Positions 15,969 to 25,235 are shown, counted from the stretch's first letter. The stretch is DNA of 43,939 nucleotides from JAYRWN01 sp041917975 (GCA_041917975.1 JAYRWN010000362.1:1-43939), one strand, 5' to 3'. A program made the numbers and translations. The notes: generated by a model from the letters alone, not told the origin.

Positions 15969-17219
15969 ATGACTAAATGTACTAACCAAGATCGAACCAT
16001 CCCAGCCTATTTCCAGGTGGTTTTTTTTGCGATCAGCTTAAGCTTACACGCGCAGCCTTATGACCTGATCATCAAATCAGGTAGAGTCCTGGATGCCAAA
16101 AATCAGCGCAACGACATCCTGGATGTAGCCATTACCGGAAATAATATTGTCCTGATTTCTACCGCTATTCCCGCTGTCGAAGGAAAAAAAGTCATTGATG
16201 CTCAAGGACTTTTGGTTTGTCCTGGCCTAATAGATGTTCATACCCACGTGTTTGTAGGCAGTAAACCCGGCGTCTTCGCTGATGGTATCAACAGTTTATC
16301 ACCTGATGATTTTAGTTTTAAATCCGGGGTGACTACAGTGGTAGATGCCGGCACGAGCGGTTGGCGTAATTTCGCCCAATTCAAAAATCAGGTCATCGAT
16401 AAAAGCCGGACCCGTATCCTGGCTTATCTCAACATTGCAGGGGGAGGCATGCAAGGTGATCCGATGCAACAGGATATCTACGATATGGACCATCAAAAAA
16501 CGTCAAAAACCATCCTGGAAAATACTGAGATCCTGGTGGGCGTAAAAATTGGTCATTACGAAGGAAGATCCTGGACGCCGTTTGATCTGGCTCTTCAAGC
16601 GGCAACTGAAGCTCATGTACCTTTATTTGTAGAATGTCACCTGCCTCAATATTCCTTGGAAGAGCAGCTAATTAAGATGCGGCCAGGGGATATGATTACC
16701 CATAGTTATGAGAAAGTGTCTGAACGAATGTCGGTAATTGATGATCATGGCCAAGTCCGTCCTTTTGTAATCAAAGCCAGAGATCGGGGCGTCCTCTTCG
16801 ATGTGGGACATGGAGGAGCAGGGTTTTGGTTCAGTGAGGCGGTTCCGGCCGTCCAACAAGGTCTATGGCCCAATTCTTTTGGGACTGATTTGCACCGCTT
16901 TAGTATGAATGCCGGGATGAAAGATATGCTTAATGTCATGTCAAAATTCCTTAACATGGGCATACCGCTTGTTGATGTGTTGGAGCGGGCTACCTGGAAG
17001 CCGGCACAAGCCATTAAACGCTTCGATTTGGGGCATCTCAGTCCGGGTTCTCCAGCCGACCTATGTATCTTGCGGGTGCGCGAGGGAAATTTTGGTTTCG
17101 TGGATGCCGGAGGAAATCGCCTGGATGGGCATCAAAAACTTGAAGTCGAAGTTACCATTAAAGATGGCAAAGTGGTTTGGGATCTGAACGGACTTTCGGC
17201 AATTCCTCTTAAAAAATAA
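15969..17219 (+). CDS. Exported amidohydrolase/deacetylase of the cog3964 type (copy 2)
   Basis: A 416-residue paralogue of the preceding gene, similar along its whole length, with the same motifs: DVHTHVFVG, GVTTVVDAGTSGWRNFAQF, VGVKIGHYEG, ITHSYEKVSERM, FDVGHGGAGFWFSE and GTDLHRFSMNAGMKDML, and the shared ending KVVWDLNGL. All metal ligands and the catalytic Asp appear present, so it is probably active. A signal peptide (YFQVVFFAISLSLHAQ) predicts export. The copies differ most around residues 175-200 (AAHYWGGFHQVDQ here in copy 1, GHYEGRSWTPFDL in copy 2), a loop near the active site, which suggests different substrates. The next gene starts 10 bases on. The pair arose by tandem duplication. 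Confidence 0.88.
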   Translation: MTKCTNQDRTIPAYFQVVFFAISLSLHAQPYDLIIKSGRVLDAKNQRNDILDVAITGNNIVLISTAIPAVEGKKVIDAQGLLVCPGLIDVHTHVFVGSKPGVFADGINSLSPDDFSFKSGVTTVVDAGTSGWRNFAQFKNQVIDKSRTRILAYLNIAGGGMQGDPMQQDIYDMDHQKTSKTILENTEILVGVKIGHYEGRSWTPFDLALQAATEAHVPLFVECHLPQYSLEEQLIKMRPGDMITHSYEKVSERMSVIDDHGQVRPFVIKARDRGVLFDVGHGGAGFWFSEAVPAVQQGLWPNSFGTDLHRFSMNAGMKDMLNVMSKFLNMGIPLVDVLERATWKPAQAIKRFDLGHLSPGSPADLCILRVREGNFGFVDAGGNRLDGHQKLEVEVTIKDGKVVWDLNGLSAIPLKK

Positions 17220-17229
17220 GCTCGGTTTA

Positions 17230-18972
17230 ATGATGTTAACCAGATTGGTATTCTTTTCTTTCCTCTTAAGTTTATGGCAATGCCGGCCGAATGGCACACC
17301 TGCATTAAAATCCGATCCGGGATTTGGAGGCTTATCCTTACCGGAAGGGTTTGGCGCTCTGGTAGTGACTGATAGTTCGGGACGCGGCAGACACCTGGCT
17401 GTTCGGTCCAATGGTGATGTGTATATAAAACTCTCTTCGTCAGATAGTGAAGTGGGTGGCATTGTCGCCTTGCGGGATACTACTGAGGATGGTAAAGCCG
17501 ACCAGCTGATCCGTTTTGGTTGGGTAGATAGCATACGGGGTACTTACGGAACCACCATGCTCATCTATGGAGGTCATCTCTATTTTGCATCAGCCCTGGG
17601 CGTTTACCGGAAACAATTCCTGAATGATAGCGAGTTGGTCCCCTCCGGTCCGACAGAAACGGTGCTACTAGACGATCATGCTCACGGAACTCATTGGCAC
17701 ATCACTAAACCGATGGCCTTCGATCGAAGCGGTGCCATGTATGTCCCTTTTGGAGCACCCTCCAATTCCTGCCAGGACCTCAGCAAAACCCCAAATGGAG
17801 CCTCTGGCGGCGTTGGATTAGACCCCTGTCCGGAATTAGAGCTACATGGCGGAATCTGGAAATTTCCCGCCAATCGTTTGAATCTTAGGCAAAACGATGG
17901 AGTAAAAGTTGCTACTGGCCTGCGTAGCATTGTCGGAATGCAAATCTCCCCACTGGATGATCAGTTATATGTAGTCATGCATGGACGGGATAACTTGTAC
18001 AGTTTGTACCCTGACCGGTACACCGCCTGGCAAAACGCTTTGCTCCCGGCGGAAGAATTGATAAAGGTTAAGCCCGGAGCCCACTATGGCTGGCCGTATT
18101 GTTATTATGATCAGATGGAAGGCAAGATGATGTTAGCGCCGGAATACGGCGGTAATGGGCAAATCACCTCTGCCCGCTGCGATACTATGGAAGTGCCTCT
18201 AATGGGTTTTCCTGGGCATTGGGCTCCTAACGATATCTTGTTTTATCAGGGCCATCAGTTTCCTGATCGTTACCGGCAGGGTGTTTTTATTGCTTTTCAT
18301 GGTTCAACCAACCGGACACCTTATCCTCAGGCCGGGTATTTTGTGGCCTTTGTGCCATTTCAAAATAATCAGCCTACCGGCTGGGAGGTTTTTGCTGATG
18401 GTTTTGCCGGGGTTGACACCATTGTGAACACCCGAGATGCCAAATATCGACCTGTGGGTTTAGCAGAAGGACCGGATGGGTCACTTTATATTTCCGATTC
18501 TAATAAAGGAAAAATCTGGAGGGTCTTTTTTACTGGAAATAAGGCCAATTTTGGAGAAAAGCAATTAGCCCTGATGGAACAACGGAAAGAAAAAACTCAT
18601 CTTAAATCCCCGGATCCCCAGAAAGATGACCTGCAGGCACATCTCGACGGTGGTGAAAAATTGTACAACACCTTTTGTGGCACTTGTCATCAAATGGATG
18701 GTCAAGGTGCAGCTGGCCGCTTCCCGACGTTGGTAAATACAGATTGGGTCAGTGGAAATAAAGAACGCCTGATCCGTTTAACCCTCTTCGGCCTGCAAGG
18801 AAAAATAGAGGTAAATGGGGAAGTCTATGATGGCGTGATGCCACCGCATAATTTTCTGAATGATGAAGAACTGGCCAATATATTGACCTATATCCGCCAA
18901 AATTTTGATAACCACAGTTCTCCGGTCACACCAGACGAAATAAAGCAGCTGCGTCAAATCACAGCTCAGTAA
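17230..18972 (+). CDS. Sorbosone/aldose dehydrogenase-like beta-propeller fused to cytochrome c
   Basis: A 580-residue exported protein, probably a lipoprotein (hydrophobic start ending LSLWQC, Cys17). Residues about 35-440 are a propeller of the soluble aldose/L-sorbosone dehydrogenase group, which oxidise sugars with PQQ: GFGALVVTDSSGRGRHLAV, GLRSIVGMQISPLDDQLYV, VKPGAHYGWPYCYYD and GLAEGPDGSLYISDSNKGKIW (quoted partly). From about 470 there is a cytochrome c domain with CGTCH (Cys483-His487) and a likely distal Met in GVMPPHNFL. Fusion lets electrons pass straight to a haem. Whether PQQ is bound cannot be judged from sequence. It closes the operon begun at 13071, so its product or substrate is probably handled by the amidohydrolases and the PLP enzyme. 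No PQQ synthesis genes are in the window. Confidence 0.85.
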   Translation: MMLTRLVFFSFLLSLWQCRPNGTPALKSDPGFGGLSLPEGFGALVVTDSSGRGRHLAVRSNGDVYIKLSSSDSEVGGIVALRDTTEDGKADQLIRFGWVDSIRGTYGTTMLIYGGHLYFASALGVYRKQFLNDSELVPSGPTETVLLDDHAHGTHWHITKPMAFDRSGAMYVPFGAPSNSCQDLSKTPNGASGGVGLDPCPELELHGGIWKFPANRLNLRQNDGVKVATGLRSIVGMQISPLDDQLYVVMHGRDNLYSLYPDRYTAWQNALLPAEELIKVKPGAHYGWPYCYYDQMEGKMMLAPEYGGNGQITSARCDTMEVPLMGFPGHWAPNDILFYQGHQFPDRYRQGVFIAFHGSTNRTPYPQAGYFVAFVPFQNNQPTGWEVFADGFAGVDTIVNTRDAKYRPVGLAEGPDGSLYISDSNKGKIWRVFFTGNKANFGEKQLALMEQRKEKTHLKSPDPQKDDLQAHLDGGEKLYNTFCGTCHQMDGQGAAGRFPTLVNTDWVSGNKERLIRLTLFGLQGKIEVNGEVYDGVMPPHNFLNDEELANILTYIRQNFDNHSSPVTPDEIKQLRQITAQ

Positions 18973-19075
18973 TTTTTTTGACTTCACAGGAATGTTGATA
19001 CATCTGTTTCTTCTGTGAGGAGAATTACATACTCTACCAATGGGTCATTGTTTCTTTGTGTAATAAAACAAGACC

Positions 19076-19462
19076 ATGAGTTATTATTTCAGTAAACGAA
19101 TGAAGGGAGTAACTTTTGAAGAAGCTCTTGAAACAGTCAAAGAAGCATTAAAAAATGAAGGTTTCGGCATCATCACCGAAATCAACATCAAAGACACCTT
19201 TAAAAATAAATTACAGGTTGATTTCCGGCCTTATCGCATCCTCGGTGCCTGTAGCCCCCATCACGCCCATGCCGCCATCAGCAGTGAAGATAAATTAGGG
19301 TTGTTTCTACCCTGTAATGTAGTGGTTCAAGAATTAAAAGAAGGTATTGAAGTGGCGGCAGTCGATCCGGTGGCTTCGATGATGGCCGTTTCTAATCCGA
19401 CACTAGGTGGCATAGCCCAGGAAGTGCGTCAAAAATTGGAACATGTGATCGCGGCATTGTAA
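19076..19462 (+). CDS. DUF302 family protein
   Basis: A 128-residue cytoplasmic protein of the DUF302 family, function unknown. It shows the family's opening KGVTFEEALETVKEALKNEGFG, the middle ILGACSPHHAHAAIS with a Cys and His cluster that could bind a ligand or metal, LPCNVVVQEL, and a C-terminal helix. It has no signal peptide, unlike its neighbours. It stands alone between the sugar-dehydrogenase operon and a convergent hydrolase gene, and is followed by a strong terminator. Members elsewhere are sometimes found near redox or sulfur genes, which gives no firm role here. Confidence 0.9.
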   Translation: MSYYFSKRMKGVTFEEALETVKEALKNEGFGIITEINIKDTFKNKLQVDFRPYRILGACSPHHAHAAISSEDKLGLFLPCNVVVQELKEGIEVAAVDPVASMMAVSNPTLGGIAQEVRQKLEHVIAAL

Positions 19463-19482
19463 ACTTAATACGGATATTGGAA

Positions 19483-19517
19483 GGGTAATCTTTTGGTTTT
19501 TCGATTACCCTTTTTTT
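19483..19517 (+). terminator. Rho-independent terminator after the DUF302 gene
   Basis: GGGTAATC (19483-19490) pairs perfectly with GATTACCC (19503-19510) across a 12-base loop and is followed by seven Ts. The T run overlaps the stop-codon end of the convergent CocE-like gene. It works best for the plus strand. Confidence 0.85.
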
Positions 19518-21327
19518 ATTTAATCGCTGGTACCACCGGTAACAGAATATGGGATAATTGCTGGCCGCCATGATGGATGGTCTGATGTGCTATGCGTAGC
19601 TCAGCATTTTCTCCCAAAGGCGCCCCGGTATTCGGATTGCGATCGAATTGCGGAAAATTACTGGAGGTTATGTCTACCCGCAGCCGATGTCCGGGTAAAA
19701 ATACATTAGCCGTCGGAGTCATATCAATGTCGTAAGCATAAGTTTCCCCCGGTTTTAATAATTTAGGTTTATCCAGTCCTTCTCTGAAACGCGCTCTTAT
19801 GATACCCTCCGAAATCGGCATGGCAAACCCATCCGGATAAACATCCACCAGTTTAATCATCCAATCGGTATCCGGTCCATCCGTCGTAGAAAAGAGCTTA
19901 ATTTTTATGGGTCCCGCGATGGTTACAGCTGTATCCAGAAAAGCGCTGGTGTAGACTAACACGTCTTCCCGTTGTTCGATCAACCGCTGATCTTTTGGAC
20001 CGGCTGCCGTTGGCGAACCACAGCAATTATTACCTCCCCAAGTCTTAACTGGTTGCGACGGATCATAGTGGTAATGGTCCCGGTCCGTTCGTACTGGTGG
20101 TGCAGCCACTAATGCACCATCTCCCCGCACTGAATTTGCGCCCCTATCGGAAGTTAAATAATATGGTTTATACATTGTACCTGGCATAGGCCAATCCTGC
20201 TCATCGCGCCAGCGGTTTATACCCATATAAAACAAACGAACAGGGGGCTCCTGGTCCAAACCATTGCGGATACCTTTCAAGTGAAAATCGAAATAACGCT
20301 GCTCTAATTCAAACTGATCAATATGGGCTTGCGGGGTAAAATCAACATCACCGAATTTTTGAGTGGATCCATGTCCCCAGGGGCCAATAATCATCCGGGA
20401 TGCAGACCTGGCATATGCGGATCCTCCTTTGTTTTTCATGCCCACATACCCATTTACAGTACCGACCAAAAAAATATCAAACCATCCACCAAAGGTGTAA
20501 GCCGGGACTGTAATTTGTTGAAAACGCTCTTCGTCACTGATAGTTTTCCAATAATCGTCATAACTTTCATGTTTCAACCAATCGCGATAATGTTGAACGG
20601 CATAACCTGCACTTTGCAGATCACCATCTTTCAAAGGCAGATGCATAAGGATATTGTCGTATTTTAACTCTTCCGGAGTATAAGCCTCCGTATGCCAATA
20701 TTGCGGGAGCATAATGCGATTAGGCATACGTACTACCCCCCAACCGTAGTTAAAACTGAGGCGAAATGCACCACCCATGCTAATCCAGTTGGCGTAAATA
20801 TTCGTGGAGGCTAATACAGGGAATATGGCCACTAAATGTGGAGGTTTTAAACTTGCTGCTTGCCACTGATTGTGGCCTAAATAGCTCCCCCCTTGGGTAC
20901 CAACCTTGCCATTAGACCACGATTGAATCGCTGCCCATTCAATAGCATCATAGCCATCTTTAGCTTCATCACGAAACGGCTCCCACCTTCCTTCACTTTC
21001 GTAGCGGCCGCGCACATCGAAGAGGGCTACGGCATACCCATGTTGAGCATATTTGATCATCGTTTGATGCATGCCATCTCTCTGTAATCCATAAGGGGTG
21101 CGCACGACAATAGTTGGGTAACGTCCCTCCGGCTTAGGTAAATAAATATCTGCATATAATGTTACTCCATCACGCATCTTAGCCGGTTGATGCCGGAGAA
21201 TTCTTATTTCATTGAGATAATGAACATCTACATTCGCTTCAACTCCCTGGCAGAAGAAGAGCACTATCAACAAGTAACAGAGTGATTTAGCAGTTGTAAT
21301 TGCACTAAAAACACGATAATAGTTCAT
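19516..21327 (-). CDS. Exported CocE/NonD family hydrolase (S15-like)
   Basis: A 603-residue alpha/beta hydrolase with a signal peptide (LCYLLIVLFFCQGVEA). The family includes cocaine esterase, glutaryl-7-ACA acylase and X-Pro dipeptidyl-peptidases, which cleave acyl esters or amides. Visible are MRDGVTLYADIYLPKPEG, DVRGRYESEG, the nucleophile elbow GTQGGSYLGHNQ (Ser148), the cap domain, GPWGHGST (His region), and the C-terminal jelly-roll with DTDWMIKLVDVYPDG and GHRLRVDITSSNFPQFDRN. The frame extends upstream to a TTG (21357), but ATG 21327 gives the signal peptide. A Cys pair in NNCCGSP is a local oddity. It is divergent from the GH78-like gene, with 110 bases between them. Possible role: removing acyl groups from exported substrates. 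Confidence 0.9.
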   Translation of the reverse strand: MNYYRVFSAITTAKSLCYLLIVLFFCQGVEANVDVHYLNEIRILRHQPAKMRDGVTLYADIYLPKPEGRYPTIVVRTPYGLQRDGMHQTMIKYAQHGYAVALFDVRGRYESEGRWEPFRDEAKDGYDAIEWAAIQSWSNGKVGTQGGSYLGHNQWQAASLKPPHLVAIFPVLASTNIYANWISMGGAFRLSFNYGWGVVRMPNRIMLPQYWHTEAYTPEELKYDNILMHLPLKDGDLQSAGYAVQHYRDWLKHESYDDYWKTISDEERFQQITVPAYTFGGWFDIFLVGTVNGYVGMKNKGGSAYARSASRMIIGPWGHGSTQKFGDVDFTPQAHIDQFELEQRYFDFHLKGIRNGLDQEPPVRLFYMGINRWRDEQDWPMPGTMYKPYYLTSDRGANSVRGDGALVAAPPVRTDRDHYHYDPSQPVKTWGGNNCCGSPTAAGPKDQRLIEQREDVLVYTSAFLDTAVTIAGPIKIKLFSTTDGPDTDWMIKLVDVYPDGFAMPISEGIIRARFREGLDKPKLLKPGETYAYDIDMTPTANVFLPGHRLRVDITSSNFPQFDRNPNTGAPLGENAELRIAHQTIHHGGQQLSHILLPVVPAIK

Positions 21328-21436
21328 GGCAAGGGAATTAATATTTTTAGTTTTCAAATTGAAAGCAATTATTAATAAGAGAGAAATTTCTGTTTATCTT
21401 ACTCAGGAAATAATCGCTGGTTAAACTATAAAATAG

Positions 21437-23926
21437 GTGCCAAACCACCAACCTTCTAACTCATCTTTCTTTGTGAACAGAGCTCATTTGTTTCTTCCTC
21501 CCGGTATTTCGAAGATTGTTCTCTTGGGCATAAGCGTATGCCTTAATTGTTCCCTTTTTGCTCAGGTCAACTTTATAGCTGCAGAACCCATCTGGCCCCA
21601 AGGCAGAGAACTGGATAAAAACCTTACCTGTGGATTTTGGGCCCCGTTTCAATTTAGTAGCTCTAAACCCCTGGTTTTAAAAATTGCAGCGTCCAGTATA
21701 TACCGGGCCTTTCTTAATGGACAATTTATTGCCCATGGTCCGGCGAGAGCAGGTCACGGGTATTACCGGATGGATGAAATTCCGCTGAATGCCTGGTTGA
21801 AACCTGGAAAAAATATTCTGGCCATTGAAGTGGCCGGTTATAATGTTAATTCGTATTATCTGTTGGATCAGCCTGCTTTTTTACAAGCGGAGGTGATTTC
21901 AGGTCAACAAGTTTTGGCAGCGACAAGAGCCACTCATAATGATTTTCAAACTCTGGAATTAAGCTACCGGGTGCAAAAAGTACCCCGCTATTCCTTCCAA
22001 AGACCCTTTATTGAATATTACATCCAACAGCCGAAAACAACGGCCTGGAGAACCTCTCCAACGCTTGTTTCGAACCTCGTTTGTATAAAAACAGCACCAA
22101 AGGCATTGATTCCAAGAGGGGTCGGCTATCCGGCTTATGCCTTAATATATCCATCCGAACGCCTTTCAGCGGGGAAAGTAATTCAGCAGATTAAAAGAAA
22201 CTCCTATTGGAAGGATCGGTCCCTTACCGACATAGGGCCTAAATTAGGCGGATTCTCCGAAGACCAGCTTGCCCTCAATCCGGCTATCGCCTTACAGGAA
22301 ATGGATTTTTCCCCGCAACGCCATCCGGCCCAGAAGTTTCAGGGTGAAAAAACTCCGCTAAGTTTAACGCCCCTCTCCTATCAAATCGTGGATTTCGGAA
22401 AAAATCTCACTGGATTTATGGGGACAAAATTGCAGGTGGTGAAAGGTGGAAGACTATTAATCACGTTTGATGAAATTTTAACGCGAGGAGACGTAGACTT
22501 TAAAAGATCAGGGACCATCAATGCCTTAACCTACGATTTGGCTCCGGGCTATTACGAATTAGAATCATTCGAACCATACACGGCCCGCTACTTGAAATAT
22601 ATTACGACGACAGCCGACATAAAAATTAAAAGTATTTACCTCCGGGAACTGGCTAACGCCGAAACCCAACAGGCCTTATTCACCAGTTCCGATAACCAGC
22701 TGAATCGCATTTTTACTGCCGGTATCCAGACTTTCCGCCAGAACACGACGGATCTTTTTATGGATTGTCCATCCCGGGAACGCGCTGGTTGGTTATGCGA
22801 TAGTTATTTCACGGCCAGAGTAGCTCAGGATGTCAACGGGCACGCGCAAGTGGAACGAAATTTTTTTGAAAATTATGCCCTTCCGGATTCCTTTGCTCAT
22901 CTTCCGGCCGGCATGTTACCCATGTGTTATCCGGCGGACCATTATGACGGTGTATTTATTCCCAACTGGTCTTTGTGGTTCATACTCCAGCTCCAGGAAT
23001 ATGGACAGCGCAGCCGCGATAGGGTGTTGATCCAGCGTCTTAAACCCAAAGTGGTGGATTTGCTGCAATACTTTGAAAAGTTTAAAAACGAAGACGGACT
23101 ATTGGAGAATTTGGAAAGTTGGGTATTTATAGAATGGTCGGCAGCCAATGATTATGTTCAGGATGTCAATTATCCCACCAACATGTTGTACGCGGCAGCC
23201 CTGCACGCCGCCGGGCAACTTTATGGTGTAGAGGGTTGGTTATATGAAGCTGAGGACATTCGCCAGACCATCCGCAAACAAGCTTTTAACGGCCAATTTT
23301 TTGTAGATAATGCTGTTCGCTCAACCAGGACCAGACGTCTGGAGCTAACCACCCATATGACCGAAGTGTGTCAGTATTTTGCTTTTTATTTTGAAGTGGT
23401 TACACCTTATTCTCACCCAACACTATGGGAAAATTTAGTACAACACTTTGGCCCGGGACGGCTGCAAACAAAATATTTTCCGGAAGTGCACATGGCCAAT
23501 GCCTTTGTCGGGAATTATCTGCGGCTGGAATTATTGTCGCGTTATAAACAACACGCCAAATTGTTGCAGGAAAGTATCGCCTACTTCGATTATATGGCCC
23601 GCGAAACCGGAACATTATGGGAAAATATTTCCTCTACCGCCAGTTGTAATCACGGCTTTGCTTCGCACATAGTACACGTCATCTATCGCGACATTTTGGG
23701 CTTAAAACGTATTGATCCTATTGGTAAAAAAGTGGTGATACAATTTAACGATATTCCTTTGAATACCTGCCAGGGCCAATTGCCTTATGGTCGGGACATC
23801 ATCAAAATATCGTGGCAAAAGATTGATGAACAATTGTTGCATCACATTCAAATTCCTCAGGGTTATACCTTAGAAATAGAAAATAATTCCAAATTACCGC
23901 TCAGCACCAAATTGGATTTCCATTGA
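21437..23926 (+). CDS. GH78-like alpha-L-rhamnosidase family glycosidase, exported
   Basis: A protein of up to 829 residues with the GH78 plan: N-terminal beta domains (residues 55-400: FLNGQFIAHGPARAGHGYYR, quoted at 20, then IVDFGKNLTGFMG), an (alpha/alpha)6 barrel with FMDCPSRERAGWLCDSYF holding the likely general acid Glu, FIEWSAANDYVQDVNYPTN, then a C-terminal beta domain. Family enzymes remove rhamnose from plant and bacterial glycans, but many relatives act on other sugars, so rhamnose is not assured. A signal peptide (KIVLLGISVCLNCSLFAQ) is clear. The frame begins at GTG 21437, but GTG 21473 or TTG 21488 also keep the signal, and there is no ATG start. It is followed 73 bases later by an MFS transporter, a likely partner for uptake of released sugar. 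Confidence 0.85.
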   Translation: MPNHQPSNSSFFVNRAHLFLPPGISKIVLLGISVCLNCSLFAQVNFIAAEPIWPQGRELDKNLTCGFWAPFQFSSSKPLVLKIAASSIYRAFLNGQFIAHGPARAGHGYYRMDEIPLNAWLKPGKNILAIEVAGYNVNSYYLLDQPAFLQAEVISGQQVLAATRATHNDFQTLELSYRVQKVPRYSFQRPFIEYYIQQPKTTAWRTSPTLVSNLVCIKTAPKALIPRGVGYPAYALIYPSERLSAGKVIQQIKRNSYWKDRSLTDIGPKLGGFSEDQLALNPAIALQEMDFSPQRHPAQKFQGEKTPLSLTPLSYQIVDFGKNLTGFMGTKLQVVKGGRLLITFDEILTRGDVDFKRSGTINALTYDLAPGYYELESFEPYTARYLKYITTTADIKIKSIYLRELANAETQQALFTSSDNQLNRIFTAGIQTFRQNTTDLFMDCPSRERAGWLCDSYFTARVAQDVNGHAQVERNFFENYALPDSFAHLPAGMLPMCYPADHYDGVFIPNWSLWFILQLQEYGQRSRDRVLIQRLKPKVVDLLQYFEKFKNEDGLLENLESWVFIEWSAANDYVQDVNYPTNMLYAAALHAAGQLYGVEGWLYEAEDIRQTIRKQAFNGQFFVDNAVRSTRTRRLELTTHMTEVCQYFAFYFEVVTPYSHPTLWENLVQHFGPGRLQTKYFPEVHMANAFVGNYLRLELLSRYKQHAKLLQESIAYFDYMARETGTLWENISSTASCNHGFASHIVHVIYRDILGLKRIDPIGKKVVIQFNDIPLNTCQGQLPYGRDIIKISWQKIDEQLLHHIQIPQGYTLEIENNSKLPLSTKLDFH

Positions 23927-23999
23927 TATAAACAGACTATTTTTTTTGAAGGCCAATTCAATAAAAACATTCTTAAAAAAAATTAACTCCTCCGTACTT

Positions 24000-25235
24000 A
24001 TGAATCACGAAGCAAAGCTTACCCTATCTCAGATATTTAGTTTCCCGGTCCTGGTGGCGGCCTTAGGCTATCTGGTGGACATGTATGATTTGTTTATATT
24101 CAGCATAGTCCGGGTCCCTAGTCTGAAAGCTTTGGGACTGAATGAAGATCAATTGCTTTCAGAAGGTGTGTTTTTGCTCAACATCCAAATGGCTGGACTT
24201 TTAATTGGCGGGATAACCTGGGGCATCCTGGGTGATAAACGTGGCCGGTTATCCGTCTTGTTTGGATCTATCCTTATCTATTCGCTGGCCAATATCGGCA
24301 ACGGATTTGTACAAACCCTAGAACAATATGCAGTGTTAAGGTTTATCGCCGGCTTCGGGTTGGCCGGTGAACTCGGTGCAGGCATAACCTTGGTTGCGGA
24401 AATTTTACCCAAATCCATCCGCGGTTATGGAACAACTTTGGTGGCCACCATGGGCGTACTGGGAGCCATCCTGGCTTATGTGATTACCTATTTGTTTGCC
24501 TGGCGCATGGCCTATTGGATTGGCGGTGGATTGGGTTTGTTATTGTTGTTGATGCGCTTGAAAGTCCTGGAATCCGGCTTGTTCGACCGATTGAAGTCCA
24601 CCCGGGTTAAGCGGGGCAACCTCTGGCAGTTGTTCAGTCAGAAGAAGCGCGCTATAAAATATATCAATAGCATTCTCATCGGATTACCGATCTGGTTCAC
24701 GGTAGGTATTCTCATCACTTTTTCGCCGGAGTTCGCCAAAGCTTTAGGTGTCTCTGTTTCTGTCGTGGCCGGCAAAGCGGTGATGATCTTTTTTATCGGC
24801 CAGGTGGCCGGGGACATTTTCAGCGGGTTAGGGAGTCAATACTTTCAGAGCCGCAAAAAAATGATCCGTTTGTTTATTCTGGGCTCTCTGGCTTTTGTCC
24901 TGGTCTACTTATATGCCCCGGTTTCCTCGTCCACCGGATTTTATGTGTTGTGTGCTTGTTTAGGTTTTTTTAATGGCTATTGGACGCTGTTTGTCACCCT
25001 GGGTGCAGAACTGTTCGGTACCAACCTGCGCGCCACGGTAGCCACCAGTACCCCGAATTTTGTGCGCGGATCGGTCATCCCCATGACCACCTTGTTCTTA
25101 TGGGCCAAGAGCCACTGGGGTATTTTGCAGAGCGCTTTGCTGGTGGCAGCCCTGGCTTACGGTATCGCTTTATTTTGTTTAATGTTTTTGGAAGAGACCT
25201 TTGCTAAAGATCTGGATTATCTGGAGCAGGATTAA
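24000..25235 (+). CDS. Major facilitator superfamily transporter
   Basis: A 411-residue inner-membrane carrier with about 12 hydrophobic helices. The first loop carries the MFS signature GDKRGRLSVLFGS after helix 2, and helices 4-5 have FIAGFGLAGELGAGITLVAE and RGYGTTLVATMGVLGAI (first part quoted short), as in the sugar/organic-acid carriers of the metabolite:H+ symporter group. The opening ALGYLVDMYDLFIFSIVR has the Asp pattern of that group. TTG 23946 would add 18 residues; ATG 24000 is preferred. It probably imports a sugar acid or a product of the neighbouring exported enzymes, which is inference from position. It converges on the ManD-like gene, 216 bases away. Confidence 0.88.
   Translation: MNHEAKLTLSQIFSFPVLVAALGYLVDMYDLFIFSIVRVPSLKALGLNEDQLLSEGVFLLNIQMAGLLIGGITWGILGDKRGRLSVLFGSILIYSLANIGNGFVQTLEQYAVLRFIAGFGLAGELGAGITLVAEILPKSIRGYGTTLVATMGVLGAILAYVITYLFAWRMAYWIGGGLGLLLLLMRLKVLESGLFDRLKSTRVKRGNLWQLFSQKKRAIKYINSILIGLPIWFTVGILITFSPEFAKALGVSVSVVAGKAVMIFFIGQVAGDIFSGLGSQYFQSRKKMIRLFILGSLAFVLVYLYAPVSSSTGFYVLCACLGFFNGYWTLFVTLGAELFGTNLRATVATSTPNFVRGSVIPMTTLFLWAKSHWGILQSALLVAALAYGIALFCLMFLEETFAKDLDYLEQD

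Noticed and set aside
18984..19018. 6-bp inverted repeat TCACAG/CTGTGA after the dehydrogenase operon
   Set aside because: Short stem, 23-base loop and no T run; not strong enough to call.
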